Assembly (NCBI RefSeq): GCF_014641715.1
Contig: NZ_BMIG01000002.1
Span: 248,001 to 312,000, forward strand
Direction of reading: 5' to 3'
Length of the DNA: 64,000 nucleotides
Origin: Polaromonas eurypsychrophila
Lineage (GTDB): Bacteria > Pseudomonadota > Gammaproteobacteria > Burkholderiales > Burkholderiaceae_C
Notes under the pieces: generated by a model
Databases searched by the model: none
What the model was told of the DNA's origin: nothing
Seen by the model: only the letters and a program-made list of their open reading frames with translations
Part shown: positions 8,071 to 16,777 of the stretch, piece after piece
Numbering within the stretch: the first letter of the stretch is position 1
Layout of the letters: each line of letters starts with the position of its first letter
Made by a program: the position numbers and the translations under genes

Positions 8071-8649
8071 TTATTCCGTGTCGGTCCGCGCCAAACGCTC
8101 GCTTTTCCAATACACGTCGTCGCCGCCCTTCCCATCCGGTCTATTTCGGTTGAGCACGCGTGACAACACGAACAGCAGATCACTCAGCCGGTTCAGATAC
8201 TGGCGAGGCGATTCCTTCAGGGTCTCGGCCTGGTCCAGCGCCACCACCGCGCGTTCGGCGCGCCGCGCCACCGTGCGGCAGACGTGCGCAAGTGATGCGG
8301 CGCGTGAACCGGCCGGCAAAATGAATTCCGCCAGGCGCGGCAGCCTGGCGTTGTATTTTTCCAGCGCCGCGTCCAGCAGTGCCACCGCCTCCGGCTTGAG
8401 CAGCTCGAAGCCCGGAATCGACAACTCGCCGCCAAGGTTGAACAGCTGATGCTGCACTTCGACCAGCAGTTCGCGGACATCGGGCTGCATCTCTTCGCAC
8501 AGCAGCACGCCGATCTGCGAGTTCAGTTCGTCAACATCACCCATGGCATGCACACGCAAGCTGTTCTTGGAAACGCGGGTGTTGTCGCCTAGCCCGGTAG
8601 TGCCGTTGTCACCGGTGCGGGTAGCGATTTGTGAAAGTCGGTTGGCCAT
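8071..8649 (-). CDS. Cob(I)yrinic acid a,c-diamide adenosyltransferase, PduO type
   Basis: The 192-residue protein begins with the PduO-type ATP-binding signature (TRTGDNGTTGLGDN, residues 10-23) and contains the later HVCRTVARRAERAVVAL and YLNRLSDLLFVLSRVLN helices with the conserved Arg and Asn residues. It transfers the adenosyl group of ATP to cob(I)alamin, making adenosylcobalamin. ATG at 8649 gives the standard MANRLSQI start; a further upstream frame has no support. No other cobalamin genes and no cobalamin riboswitch are visible nearby. Confidence 0.92.
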   Translation of the reverse strand: MANRLSQIATRTGDNGTTGLGDNTRVSKNSLRVHAMGDVDELNSQIGVLLCEEMQPDVRELLVEVQHQLFNLGGELSIPGFELLKPEAVALLDAALEKYNARLPRLAEFILPAGSRAASLAHVCRTVARRAERAVVALDQAETLKESPRQYLNRLSDLLFVLSRVLNRNRPDGKGGDDVYWKSERLARTDTE

Positions 8650-8816
8650 GGTGTGTGGGTTGGTGATCGCAGCGTGGCTAACGGGCCGCGTTACGCGAAG
8701 CAAGAAAATGTGTGCGGGTCGGTCCGGATGTCAGCGATGCAACGCCCTGCAAAAGAGCTGGCGGGACAGCACCGGCTGAGCTGCAATAGCCCCTCATTCA
8801 TTTTTAGGACAACTGC

Positions 8817-9134
8817 ATGCAGATTCAAAAACATTCTATTCCCAACTCCCTCACCTTTGACAAGCGCAGCGTGCTGTTGCTGGCACTGTTGACCCTGGGC
8901 ACGGCTGCCGCGGTGCGGGCACAGACAGCGCCTGGCACCGCCATCCCGCCTAATCGCGCCACGTCGCAGGATCTGGAAGCCGCCTTCAAGCGCGCCGACC
9001 TCAACCAGGACGGCAAGCTCAGCCGCCAAGAGGCCGAGTTCTTTCCCGCCGTGGTGCAACGCTTTGAGCAGATCGACAGCAACCGTGACAGCTTTATTTC
9101 GCTGGACGAATTCAGCCGGGCGGCTAACTCCTGA
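8817..9134 (+). CDS. Secreted EF-hand calcium-binding protein
   Basis: The 105-residue product has a hydrophobic signal segment (about 18-35, with a likely cleavage after AAAVRA) and two EF-hand loops, DLNQDGKLSRQE and DSNRDSFISLDE. In the first loop the coordinating positions are complete; in the second, Gly at the turn position is replaced by Ser. It is probably a periplasmic calcium-binding protein of unknown role. It reads with the flavin dehydrogenase gene 96 bp downstream but the gap makes a shared operon uncertain. Confidence 0.75.
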   Translation: MQIQKHSIPNSLTFDKRSVLLLALLTLGTAAAVRAQTAPGTAIPPNRATSQDLEAAFKRADLNQDGKLSRQEAEFFPAVVQRFEQIDSNRDSFISLDEFSRAANS

Positions 9135-9230
9135 CACGCATTTTTTTAAGTTCAGGGGCTGCGGGATAGCCCATGGGGACAGGACGGTGCACACGTCGTA
9201 AACTGTGCACTGGCCTTCCGGAGACCCCCC

Positions 9231-10652
9231 ATGAACGCACCCCTGCCCCACCACCTGCTTCCTGAAATCCACCAGCGGGAAACACCCGCGGCCTTGATTG
9301 ATGCGCTCAAAGCGCGTTTTGCCGAGCGCTGCTCCACCGCGCTGGTGGTGCGTGAGCAGCATGGGCGCGATGAGTCCTCGTTTGCCGCACCGCCGCCGGC
9401 AGCCGTGGTATTTGCCGAAAACACCACCGATGTGGCCGATGCCGTCAAGCTGGCCAGCCAGTACCAGGTGCCGGTGATTCCGTTTGGCGTGGGCACCTCG
9501 CTTGAAGGCCACTTGCTGGCGGTGCAGGGCGGCATCAGCATTGATGTGAGCCGCATGAACAAGGTCTTGTCCATCAACGCCGAGGATCTGACGGTCACGG
9601 TGCAACCCGGCGTGACGCGCAAGCAGCTCAACGAGGAAGTCAAAAGCACCGGCCTGTTTTTCCCGATCGATCCTGGCGCCGACGCGACCCTGGGCGGCAT
9701 GAGCGCCACCCGCGCCAGCGGCACCAACGCCGTGCGTTACGGGACCATGCGCGAAAACGTGCTGGCCCTCGAGGTAGTCACCGCCACCGGCGAGGTCATC
9801 CGTACCGGTACCCGCGCCAAAAAGTCATCGGCCGGTTACGACCTGACGCGACTGATGGTCGGCAGCGAAGGCACCTTGGGCGTGATCACCGAGGTCACCG
9901 TCAAGCTCTACCCGCTGCCCGAAGCCATCTCGGCCGCGATCTGCTCGTTCCCGAGCATCGAGGCGGCGGTGCGTACCACTATCCAGGTGATCCAGCTCGG
10001 TGTGCCGATTGCGCGGGTCGAACTGATCGACAGCAATACCGTGCGCATGGTCAACGCCCACAGCAAGCTCGGCTTGCGTGAGGAACCGATGCTGCTGATG
10101 GAGTTTCACGGCTCACCGGCGGGCGTGAAAGAGCAGGCCGAAACCGTGCAGGAGATTGCCTCCGACTTCGGCGGGCAGGCCTTCGAGTGGGCCAGCACCC
10201 CGGAAGAACGCACGCGGTTGTGGACCGCGCGGCACAACGCCTACTTCGCGGCGATCCAGTCGCGCCCCGGCTGCCGCGCGATCTCGACCGACACCTGCGT
10301 GCCGATTTCTCGTCTGGCCGACTGCCTGCTCGAATCCGTGACCGAAGCCGATGCCAGTGGCATCCCCTATTTCCTCGTCGGCCATGTGGGTGACGGCAAC
10401 TTCCACTTCGGCTACCTGATCGACCCGATGCTGCCGAAAGAGCGCGAAGTCGCCGAGGCACTCAACCACAAGCTGGTCCAGCGCGCGTTGGACCTGGAAG
10501 GCACTTGCACCGGTGAACACGGTGTCGGCCTGCACAAAATGGACTTTCTGGTCACCGAGACTGGCGACGGCGCGGTCGAGATGATGCGCACCATCAAGCG
10601 CGCTCTTGACCCGAAAAACATCATGAACCCGGGCAAGATTTTTACGCTGTGA
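9231..10652 (+). CDS. FAD-linked D-2-hydroxyacid dehydrogenase (D-lactate dehydrogenase/GlcD family)
   Basis: The 473-residue flavoprotein has an FAD-binding type 4 domain with the pyrophosphate loop PFGVGTSLEGH (about residues 84-94) and DPGADATLGGMSATRASGTNAV region, and a FAD-oxidase C-terminal domain with VGDGNFHFG and GTCTGEHGVGLHK. These motifs fit respiratory D-lactate dehydrogenase or the GlcD-type family, which oxidises 2-hydroxyacids such as D-lactate or glycolate and passes electrons to quinone or cytochrome c. The absence of glcE/glcF next door favours a stand-alone D-lactate type enzyme. ATG at 9231 is preceded by GGAGACCCCCC. Confidence 0.88.
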   Translation: MNAPLPHHLLPEIHQRETPAALIDALKARFAERCSTALVVREQHGRDESSFAAPPPAAVVFAENTTDVADAVKLASQYQVPVIPFGVGTSLEGHLLAVQGGISIDVSRMNKVLSINAEDLTVTVQPGVTRKQLNEEVKSTGLFFPIDPGADATLGGMSATRASGTNAVRYGTMRENVLALEVVTATGEVIRTGTRAKKSSAGYDLTRLMVGSEGTLGVITEVTVKLYPLPEAISAAICSFPSIEAAVRTTIQVIQLGVPIARVELIDSNTVRMVNAHSKLGLREEPMLLMEFHGSPAGVKEQAETVQEIASDFGGQAFEWASTPEERTRLWTARHNAYFAAIQSRPGCRAISTDTCVPISRLADCLLESVTEADASGIPYFLVGHVGDGNFHFGYLIDPMLPKEREVAEALNHKLVQRALDLEGTCTGEHGVGLHKMDFLVTETGDGAVEMMRTIKRALDPKNIMNPGKIFTL

Positions 10653-10702
10653 TGCCGGCACGCCGTGGGCTGCGCCGGCCCGGCGAGCGAAGCTGATTCG
10701 GG

Positions 10703-11134
10703 ATGCTTTACCTTTTCCTCAAGGCGTTTCACCTCGCGGCAGTCCTTACCTGGGCAGGCGGCATGCTGGCGCTGGCGGTGGTACTGGCATCACAACGCGC
10801 GCACGGCGCCCAGGCCAGCGGGCAGCCGCTGCTCGCCGCGATTTATCGCTGGGACCGGCGGGCCACCACCCCGGCGCTGGCCGTGGTCTGGCTGCTGGGC
10901 ATCACGCTGGTGGTCATGGGCGGCTGGTACAGCGCGCCCTGGCTGTGGGTCAAATTCGCGATCGTCTTTGTGCTGTCGGGACTGCACGGCAACCAGTCGG
11001 CCGGCCTGCGCCGGCTGCTGGCCGGACAGGTCACGCAGCCGCCGGCCTCGGTACGCTGGGTGCCGGGGCTCACGATCGTCGCCATCACCGCTGTGGCGCT
11101 GCTGGTGATCATCAAGCCCTGGGGCAACGTCTAG
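10703..11134 (+). CDS. Small polytopic membrane protein (CopD/HemJ-like)
   Basis: The 143-residue protein has four hydrophobic segments. The first carries LKAFHLAAVLTWAGGML, with the His and Trp of the CopD/HemJ-type haem or copper-associated membrane family. A Trp-rich centre and a final helix (TIVAITAVALLVIIKPW) follow. Function cannot be assigned beyond the superfamily. It follows the flavin dehydrogenase by 50 bp on the same strand and may be co-transcribed with it, as a possible electron-transfer partner; this is inference. Confidence 0.65.
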   Translation: MLYLFLKAFHLAAVLTWAGGMLALAVVLASQRAHGAQASGQPLLAAIYRWDRRATTPALAVVWLLGITLVVMGGWYSAPWLWVKFAIVFVLSGLHGNQSAGLRRLLAGQVTQPPASVRWVPGLTIVAITAVALLVIIKPWGNV

Positions 11135-11170
11135 GTTTTTGGGTCATCGGGCCGAGGATGTCTTCCCGCT

Positions 11171-11630
11171 TGTCATTCCGGACTTGATCCGGGATCCATG
11201 TTCGCGCTGTGCCGTCATCACGCTGCGCCGGTAATTGGCTACGGGCAGTAGTTTCAACTCCCCACTCCCACCCCTAGCCCCTCCCTCGCCCCGCTGGGCG
11301 ATGGAGGGGGACTTCATGTGGCCGCGTGTGCTGCGCTCGCGTGCAAACATGACCGTTCGTTGGGCTCCGGATGTTTGTCCCCGCATTGATTTATTCCCCA
11401 CCCGTCGGGCTGGGCCGAGGAGCACAGCCGAAAATGGATCAGGGCGAGCGATTGTTTGAGGCGAAGCCGAGTTCGAGCTCGGCCCCGTTTTCGGCGAGCA
11501 CCGCAGGTTGCCTGGAGCGAAGCGTAAGGACCCAGACCATCGGGTCGCCTTCTCTTTGCTTACTTTCTCTTGGCGACGCAAGAGAAAGTGAGTTGCCGCC
11601 GGGCAACCCCCGGCCAGCAGTCGCAGGCAC
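11171..11630 (+). repeat. Large dispersed repeat, copy 1
   Basis: This spacer between the convergent CopD-like gene and parB holds no credible gene. It is similar over its length to 20479-20967. Shared blocks are GTCAT..CCGGAC..GATCC at the start, AGTAGTTTCAACTCCCCAC, the CCCCGCTGGGCGATG segment, CACCCGTCGGGCTGGGC, ATCAGGGCGAGCGAT, ACCATCGGGTCGCCTT and a final TTGCCGCCGGGCAACCCCCG. The open frames in it are low-complexity and differ between copies, so it is not protein-coding. The last hairpin-forming GC block (around 11594-11613) could act as a terminator. Confidence 0.8.
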
Positions 11631-11698
11631 ACCATGCTACTCAAGGCGAACCGGGAGCAGGGCGTGATGTCTCAGACAATCGCTCTGGCCCGCAGGCC

Positions 11699-12643
11699 TC
11701 AAGCGCCCTTGCCGCCCCGCAAGCGTTCAATCAGGCCGTTGAGTTCATCGAGTGAGGAAAACTGGATCGCCACCTCGCCCATGTCCTCGCGCCGGCCATT
11801 GCGTTTGACCTGTTTCTTCACGCGCACCTCAACGTCCGCCATCAGCAGGTCGGCCAGCTCTTCTTCGACGCGGCGGGTATCGCGCGACTTTTCCTTGGCG
11901 GCTTTTTGCGGCTTCAGCGAAAACTCAGCGCTGAGCTTTTTGACCAGACTTTCGGCTTCGCGCACGGACAGCTTTTTCGCGGCGATCTGGTTGCCCGCCG
12001 TGATTTGCGTCGCCCGGTCCAGGCTCAGCAGCGCGCGCGCATGGCCCATGTCGATGTCGCCGGCCATCAGCATGGTCTGCACTGGCTCGGCCAGGTTCAG
12101 CAGGCGAAGCAGGTTGGACGCGGCGCTGCGCGAGCGGCCCACGGCCTGGGCTGCAAGTTCGTGAGTGAGCCCAAACTCTTTTACCAAGCGTTGCAGACCC
12201 TGGGCCTCTTCCAGCGGGTTGAGGTCTTCGCGCTGGATGTTTTCGATCAACGCCATGGCGGCGGCCGACTCATCGGGCACATCGCGCACCAGCACCGGCA
12301 CGCTGTCCAGGCCGGCGATTTTGGCGGCACGGAAACGCCTTTCGCCGGCGATGATTTCATACTTGCCGTCGTTGGCACCGGAGCTCAAGCGACGAACAAG
12401 AATCGGCTGCATGATGCCCTGCACCTTGATCGATTCAGCCAGCTCGTAGAGCGCGCCCTCGTCCATGCGGGTGCGCGGCTGGTACTGGCCGGCCACCAGG
12501 TCGGTCAGCAGCAGCGACGCCGGCTGACCGGGGCTAGTGGCGCTGCTGGCGCCGTTTTCAAGCACGTGGGCGGACTCGCCGACGGTGGGGCCCAGCAGAG
12601 CCTGCAGGCCGCGGCCCAGCCCCTTGGGTTTTTTGGTAACCAT
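11699..12643 (-). CDS. parB: Chromosome-partitioning protein ParB
   Basis: The 314-residue protein has an N-terminal Lys/Gly tail with GLGRGLQALLG, the ParB/Srx CTPase domain with the GERRFRA box (about 100-106) and the ENIQREDLNPLEEA motif, a central helix-turn-helix that reads parS (LAAQAVGRSRSAASNLLRL) and a C-terminal dimerisation part. It loads on parS sites and, with ParA, segregates the origin region. Three parS matches lie 3.5-5 kb upstream in rsmG and mnmG. Unlike the usual parA-parB order, two hydrolase genes separate it from parA. Confidence 0.96.
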   Translation of the reverse strand: MVTKKPKGLGRGLQALLGPTVGESAHVLENGASSATSPGQPASLLLTDLVAGQYQPRTRMDEGALYELAESIKVQGIMQPILVRRLSSGANDGKYEIIAGERRFRAAKIAGLDSVPVLVRDVPDESAAAMALIENIQREDLNPLEEAQGLQRLVKEFGLTHELAAQAVGRSRSAASNLLRLLNLAEPVQTMLMAGDIDMGHARALLSLDRATQITAGNQIAAKKLSVREAESLVKKLSAEFSLKPQKAAKEKSRDTRRVEEELADLLMADVEVRVKKQVKRNGRREDMGEVAIQFSSLDELNGLIERLRGGKGA

Positions 12644-12687
12644 GTTTTTCCTTCGTTTCGGTGTTCAGTGTTCGGTGTTGGATGTAC

Positions 12688-13962
12688 TTATTCGGCCGTG
12701 CTGCCGCCCAGCGACTGCAACACGCCGCGCCAGAGGGCGTCGCGTTCTTCATAAGGCTGGGCGTCCTGCCGGCCGCTGGCGCCTTCCCACACAGAGGTCA
12801 GCACCATCACCAGGCCGGAGGACGGCTGCACGTAAATGCCCTGGCCGTGGATGCCCTGCATGGCAAAGCTGCGTTCCTTCATCGGCAGCAGCCAGAACTG
12901 GTAGCCGTAGCCGAAATAAGGCGTGGCCTTGCGCGGTTTGAAGGCTTCCGGCTGTCGCGCGGGGTCGGTGGCGTCCAGCAGGTAATCCTGCGGCACGACT
13001 TGTTGCGCACCCGCTCTGCCGCCGTTGGCCAGCAGCCGGCCAAGCCGGCCCCAGTCGCGCAGGCTGGCGTTGAAGGCGCCGTAGGATTGTTCCTGCCCAT
13101 CACTGGAAATGCGCCAGAAAGCGTCGTGTTCGGCACCCATCGGTTTCCACAGCCATTCGCTGGTGAGTTCGGCAACGGTTTTTCCGCTGGCCGCCGTCAG
13201 CACACGGCCCAGCACATCGGTTTCGGCGCTGGCATAGACAAATTTTTCCCCGGCGGCGCTGTGCCGGCCGGTGATGGAGCGCAACACGTCTGCCGGCGTG
13301 CCGGCACCGGGCGCACCGGCCCCGGCCAGCGCCAGTCGCGCGATATCGTCGTTGCCGTCGTAACGCTCGGTGAAGGTCAGGCCCGAGCTCATGCGCAGCA
13401 ACTGCCGCACGGTGGTGGCGCCGTAAGGGCTGCCGGCCAGCGCCTTCACGTATTTCTCGGCGGGGTCGTCCAGCGAGGCGATCACGCCGCGGGCGTGGGC
13501 CTGGCCGACCAGCAGCGAGGTCACGCTTTTCGCCATCGAGAACGAGAGGAAGCGCGCATCGTCCTTGCGGGCGTAGCGGTAATGCTCGGCAACAATCTCG
13601 CCGTTTTTGAGCACCAGCAAGCCGGTCGCCCGCTGGCGTTCCAGGTAGTCAGCCAAGGTGTAGCTGATGTTGCGGTAGCGGTAACTGATGGCCGGCGGCT
13701 GCGCCACCTGCGGCAAGGCACTGGCCTGCTGCGCGCGCGCGACTGTGCGTGTGCGCACACCCGGCACCTTGTCGAGCGCCGACCAGGCGCCGACACGGTT
13801 CGGATTGTTGTACCAGGTCGCGGCATTGCCCCGCGGGTAGTTTTGGGCCTTGCCGAGCCTCTCTTCGTCGGGTTCGGCGCGCACCGGGCCCCACAGAGTC
13901 GCCAGCGCAAGCACCAGCCAGGCGCTGCGGCCCACCAGCCCGGGGCGCGCGCCGCTATTCAT
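12688..13962 (-). CDS. Serine beta-lactamase-like hydrolase (class C family)
   Basis: The 424-residue protein starts with a signal peptide (cleavage near residue 29, after GPVRA) and carries the penicillin-binding-fold motifs SMAK (Ser142, Lys145), YAS (Tyr243-Ser245) and a late HGQG. This is the class C beta-lactamase-related family of esterases and amidases, which includes 6-aminohexanoate-dimer hydrolases. A periplasmic location is expected. The stop is 45 bp before parB and its start overlaps the stop of the upstream RBBP9-like gene (ATGA), so the block is probably one transcript within the par locus. Substrate unknown. Confidence 0.82.
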   Translation of the reverse strand: MNSGARPGLVGRSAWLVLALATLWGPVRAEPDEERLGKAQNYPRGNAATWYNNPNRVGAWSALDKVPGVRTRTVARAQQASALPQVAQPPAISYRYRNISYTLADYLERQRATGLLVLKNGEIVAEHYRYARKDDARFLSFSMAKSVTSLLVGQAHARGVIASLDDPAEKYVKALAGSPYGATTVRQLLRMSSGLTFTERYDGNDDIARLALAGAGAPGAGTPADVLRSITGRHSAAGEKFVYASAETDVLGRVLTAASGKTVAELTSEWLWKPMGAEHDAFWRISSDGQEQSYGAFNASLRDWGRLGRLLANGGRAGAQQVVPQDYLLDATDPARQPEAFKPRKATPYFGYGYQFWLLPMKERSFAMQGIHGQGIYVQPSSGLVMVLTSVWEGASGRQDAQPYEERDALWRGVLQSLGGSTAE

Positions 13963-14513
13963 TCGCTGCGGCCCGCCAGCGCCATCAGGCGCTCCAACTG
14001 GTCATGGGCGCCGGGCCAGTCGGCGAGGCCGCTGTCTGCGTTGAGATGGCCCAACGGGCCGGCATCGAGAAACTCCGCGTTCCAGACAGCGGCAAATTCA
14101 CGCGCGCGCTCGGGCCGGCAGTAAGGGTCGCGGCTGCTGGCCAGCACCACCGAAGGGAAGGGCAATTTGTTCATGGGCACCGGTGCCCAGCTCGTCAGCA
14201 TCTGCCGCACTTCCTCGCGGTCCACGTCGGGCGGCGCCACCAGCAATGCGGCTTTGACCCGGCCGGTGTTGCGCGAGTGCGCCGCCCAGGCGGCCGTCAG
14301 GATACAGCCCAAGCTGTGCGCCACCAGCACGACCTGCTCGCTGCTTCCCAGCACCACATCCTCCAGCCGCGCGATCCAGTCGCCGCGCAGCGGCTGCATC
14401 CAGTCATGCTGCTCTACGCGCTGATATCCATGCGCCGCCTCCCACAGGCTTTGCCAGTGACCGGGCCCGCTGTTCTGCCAGCCGGGCAGCACCAGGACAT
14501 TCGACGCCTTCAT
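13959..14513 (-). CDS. RBBP9/YdeN-family serine hydrolase
   Basis: The 184-residue protein matches the small RBBP9/YdeN alpha/beta hydrolases: GWQNSGPGHWQSLWE near the N-terminus, nucleophile AHSLG (Ser67), an acid in SRDPYC and the terminal GHLNADSGL histidine. It is a cytoplasmic serine hydrolase with unknown substrate. Its TGA overlaps the ATG of the beta-lactamase-like gene. The gene lies directly downstream of parA, separated by a spacer of 88 bp that contains a copy of the short interspersed repeat. Confidence 0.85.
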   Translation of the reverse strand: MKASNVLVLPGWQNSGPGHWQSLWEAAHGYQRVEQHDWMQPLRGDWIARLEDVVLGSSEQVVLVAHSLGCILTAAWAAHSRNTGRVKAALLVAPPDVDREEVRQMLTSWAPVPMNKLPFPSVVLASSRDPYCRPERAREFAAVWNAEFLDAGPLGHLNADSGLADWPGAHDQLERLMALAGRSE

Positions 14514-14529
14514 CGGTCACAGTCCCTGA

Positions 14530-14592
14530 TTGCTATGATTTCAGGAGCTGTCCACCCTTGTCCGGCATGGGCTATAAGGCGATTTGACTCGA
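14530..14592 (-). repeat. Short interspersed repeat, copy after parA
   Basis: In reverse orientation: TTGCTATGATTTCAGGAGCTG, then GGCATGGGCTATAAGGC and GATTTGACTCG. It fills most of the spacer between the parA stop and the start of the RBBP9-like hydrolase. Confidence 0.6.
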
Positions 14593-14601
14593 AACCCTGC
14601 A

Positions 14602-15372
14602 TCACATGACCTTGATGCGCTGCACCATCTCTTCAGCAAAGGCCACAAAGGCCAACGCACCCTTGGAGGCCGGATCGAACACCACGCCGGGCAGGCCGTA
14701 ACTCGGCGCTTCGGCCAGTCGCACATTGCGCGGGATCACCGTGTTGAACACCTTGTCGCCAAAATGCTCCTTGAGCTGATCGCTGACCTGCTGCTGCAGA
14801 GTGATGCGCGGGTCAAACATCACGCGCAGCAGACCGATGATGGCCAGCTCCTTGTTGAGGTTGGCGTGCACCTGTTTGATGGTGTTGACCAGATCCGTCA
14901 GGCCTTCGAGCGCAAAGTACTCACACTGCATGGGCACGATCACGCCGTGGGCGCAGCACAAGCCGTTGAGCGTCAGCATGCTCAGAGACGGCGGGCAGTC
15001 GATCAACACGAAATCGTAGTTGTCGGCCACCGCCGCCAGCGCCAGCTTCAAGCGCTTTTCGCGGCGCTCAACCTCGACCAGCTCAACCTCGGCGCCAGCG
15101 AGTTCGCGATTCGCACCGAGCACGTCATAACCACATTTTTCGCTGTGCACACGGGCCTCGGCAATCGAGGCTGACTCCAGCAACACGTCGTAGACCGTGA
15201 GTTCGAGCTTGCGTTTGTCCACGCCGGAACCCATGGTCGCATTGCCCTGCGGGTCCAGGTCAATCATCAGCACCCGCTGGCCGACTTTGGCCAGGCCGGC
15301 TGCGAGATTGACGGTCGTGGTGGTTTTGCCGACCCCGCCCTTTTGGTTGGCAATACAGAATATCTTGGCCAT
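14602..15372 (-). CDS. parA: Chromosome-partitioning ATPase ParA (Soj)
   Basis: The 256-residue protein opens with the deviant Walker A box of ParA ATPases (NQKGGVGKTTT, about residues 9-19) and shows the A' motif LIDLDPQGNATMGSG and a Walker B-like VLIDCPPSLSML. It binds nucleoid DNA as an ATP dimer and moves ParB-parS complexes. The gene is in the minus-strand series rsmG, lysE-like, parA, two hydrolases, parB, rather than directly adjacent to parB. Confidence 0.96.
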   Translation of the reverse strand: MAKIFCIANQKGGVGKTTTTVNLAAGLAKVGQRVLMIDLDPQGNATMGSGVDKRKLELTVYDVLLESASIAEARVHSEKCGYDVLGANRELAGAEVELVEVERREKRLKLALAAVADNYDFVLIDCPPSLSMLTLNGLCCAHGVIVPMQCEYFALEGLTDLVNTIKQVHANLNKELAIIGLLRVMFDPRITLQQQVSDQLKEHFGDKVFNTVIPRNVRLAEAPSYGLPGVVFDPASKGALAFVAFAEEMVQRIKVM

Positions 15373-15398
15373 CTTGTTCTTTTAGTTGTTGGTCGGGA

Positions 15399-16025
15399 TT
15401 ATTTGGAGACAGCCAGCTTGATGCCAAAGCCAATCAGGAATACGCCCGCAGCCTTGTTCAGCAAGCTGGTGATCCTGGGACTGGAACGAATGCGCTCAGC
15501 CAGGAAGTGGGTGAGCAACACCGAAGTCAGGCCATAGAAAAAGGTCAAGCCGGCAATCGTTGCGGCCATCACCGCAAAGGTGGTCATACCCTGATGCAGC
15601 GCCGGGGCCACAAACAGCGGGAAAAAAGCCATGTAAAAAACAATCGCTTTGGGGTTCAGCAGGGTGATCAGCAAGGCCTGGCGGAAGTAGTGCCGCGGCT
15701 TGATCTGCAGGATGGGCGCATCGCCGGGTTTGGCCATCAGCATCTTGATGCCCAGCCAGGCCAGGTAGATGGCGCCGGCCCACTGGACAATGTGGAAGGC
15801 TGTTGGGTAAGCCGCCATCACAGCTGAAACACCGGCCACAGCGGCCCACAGCAGCACCTGGTCACCCGCGATCACGCCGAAGGTGGCGCCCAGTCCACCG
15901 GGGATGCCGCCCTTGCTGGTGGAAGTGATAAGCGCGAGGTTGCCGGGGCCCGGGATCAGCAAAAAAACAATGATGGCGATGACAAAAGCGCCGTAATCAG
16001 CGACGCCAGCAAAAGAGCCCAGCAT
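15399..16025 (-). CDS. LysE-family amino-acid exporter
   Basis: The 208-residue polytopic protein has the LysE/RhtB layout: PGPGNLALITSTSKGGIPGG after the first helix (the typical Pro-Gly-Pro sequence with a G-rich stretch), then five further hydrophobic segments ending in GIKLAVSK. It would export an amino acid or homoserine-lactone-like compound. It is inserted between rsmG and parA; I recall the same neighbour in other Comamonadaceae, but this has not been checked. Confidence 0.85.
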   Translation of the reverse strand: MLGSFAGVADYGAFVIAIIVFLLIPGPGNLALITSTSKGGIPGGLGATFGVIAGDQVLLWAAVAGVSAVMAAYPTAFHIVQWAGAIYLAWLGIKMLMAKPGDAPILQIKPRHYFRQALLITLLNPKAIVFYMAFFPLFVAPALHQGMTTFAVMAATIAGLTFFYGLTSVLLTHFLAERIRSSPRITSLLNKAAGVFLIGFGIKLAVSK

Positions 16026-16120
16026 AAAAATCCCCGGAGTGAGGCGTGAGTTTACGTCAGCGGAAACACGCGACAGGCTGACTCACCCTGAAATCGGTGT
16101 TTTGGAGACCTCCATGCAGC

Positions 16121-16777
16121 TCAACCGGTGTTTTTTGGCCTCATCCAGACGATACATCGATCGGCGTCCAGCCCCGGCACCTGCAACTGTTCCACGTGAA
16201 ACACCTCGGCCGAGACCGGCAACGCGGTGATTTCGTTAGCCGGGTGTTTGCCCTTCATGGCCAGCCAGGCACCTCCCGGCGCCAGCGCACTGACCGACCA
16301 CTGGGTGAAATCATGCAGCGAGGCAAAGGCCCGCGAGCAGATCACGTCGAAGGGCTGGGTCAGGGTTTCGACGCGTGCATGGATGCCGGTCAGATTGGGC
16401 AGCTTCAGGGACAGCGCGGCCTGCTTGATAAACGCTGCTTTTTTGGCCACCGTGTCCACGCAACTGACAGCGATTTCCGGGCGGCAAATCGCGATCACCA
16501 CACCCGGCAGCCCTGCCCCCGAACCAACGTCGAGCAGGTTAGCTTGGCTCAACCCGGCTTGTGCAAGATGACGGCGCAAGGGCTCAATCACCGCCAGGCT
16601 GTCGAGCAGGTGGTGCGTCAACATCTCGGCCGGGTCACGCACTGACGTGAGGTTGTAGACCTGGGTCCACTTGGCAATCAGGTCCAGGTAGTCGAGCAAC
16701 TGGCCGACCTGCACATCGTCCAGGTCCAGTTGCAGCACGGTCAGCCCGCCGCGCAATTCCTGTTCACGGGGTCGCAT
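16121..16777 (-). CDS. rsmG: 16S rRNA m7G527 methyltransferase RsmG (GidB)
   Basis: The 218-residue protein shows the RsmG core: YLDLIAKWTQVYNLTSVRDP, the SAM-binding LLDVGSGAGLPGVVIAI (about 91-107) and the later ICSRAFASLHDFTQW. It methylates G527 of 16S rRNA. Its start shares one base with the mnmG stop (16777), the usual mnmG-rsmG coupling. A parS-like 16-mer lies near its 3' end at 16188-16203. Confidence 0.95.
   Translation of the reverse strand: MRPREQELRGGLTVLQLDLDDVQVGQLLDYLDLIAKWTQVYNLTSVRDPAEMLTHHLLDSLAVIEPLRRHLAQAGLSQANLLDVGSGAGLPGVVIAICRPEIAVSCVDTVAKKAAFIKQAALSLKLPNLTGIHARVETLTQPFDVICSRAFASLHDFTQWSVSALAPGGAWLAMKGKHPANEITALPVSAEVFHVEQLQVPGLDADRCIVWMRPKNTG
16188..16203. promoter_or_regulatory. 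parS site (one mismatch), in rsmG
   Basis: TGTTCCACGTGAAACA differs from the canonical 16-bp parS palindrome TGTTTCACGTGAAACA at one base. It lies within rsmG near its 3' end, and two further sites are 0.9 and 1.1 kb away. ParB binding follows from the known family specificity. Confidence 0.8.

Noticed and set aside
8650..8816. Possible cobalamin riboswitch upstream of the adenosyltransferase.
   Set aside because: The upstream sequence lacks the conserved B12-box pattern.
11144..11644. Open frames inside the large dispersed repeat.
   Set aside because: Frames differ between the two repeat copies and consist of low-complexity residues.
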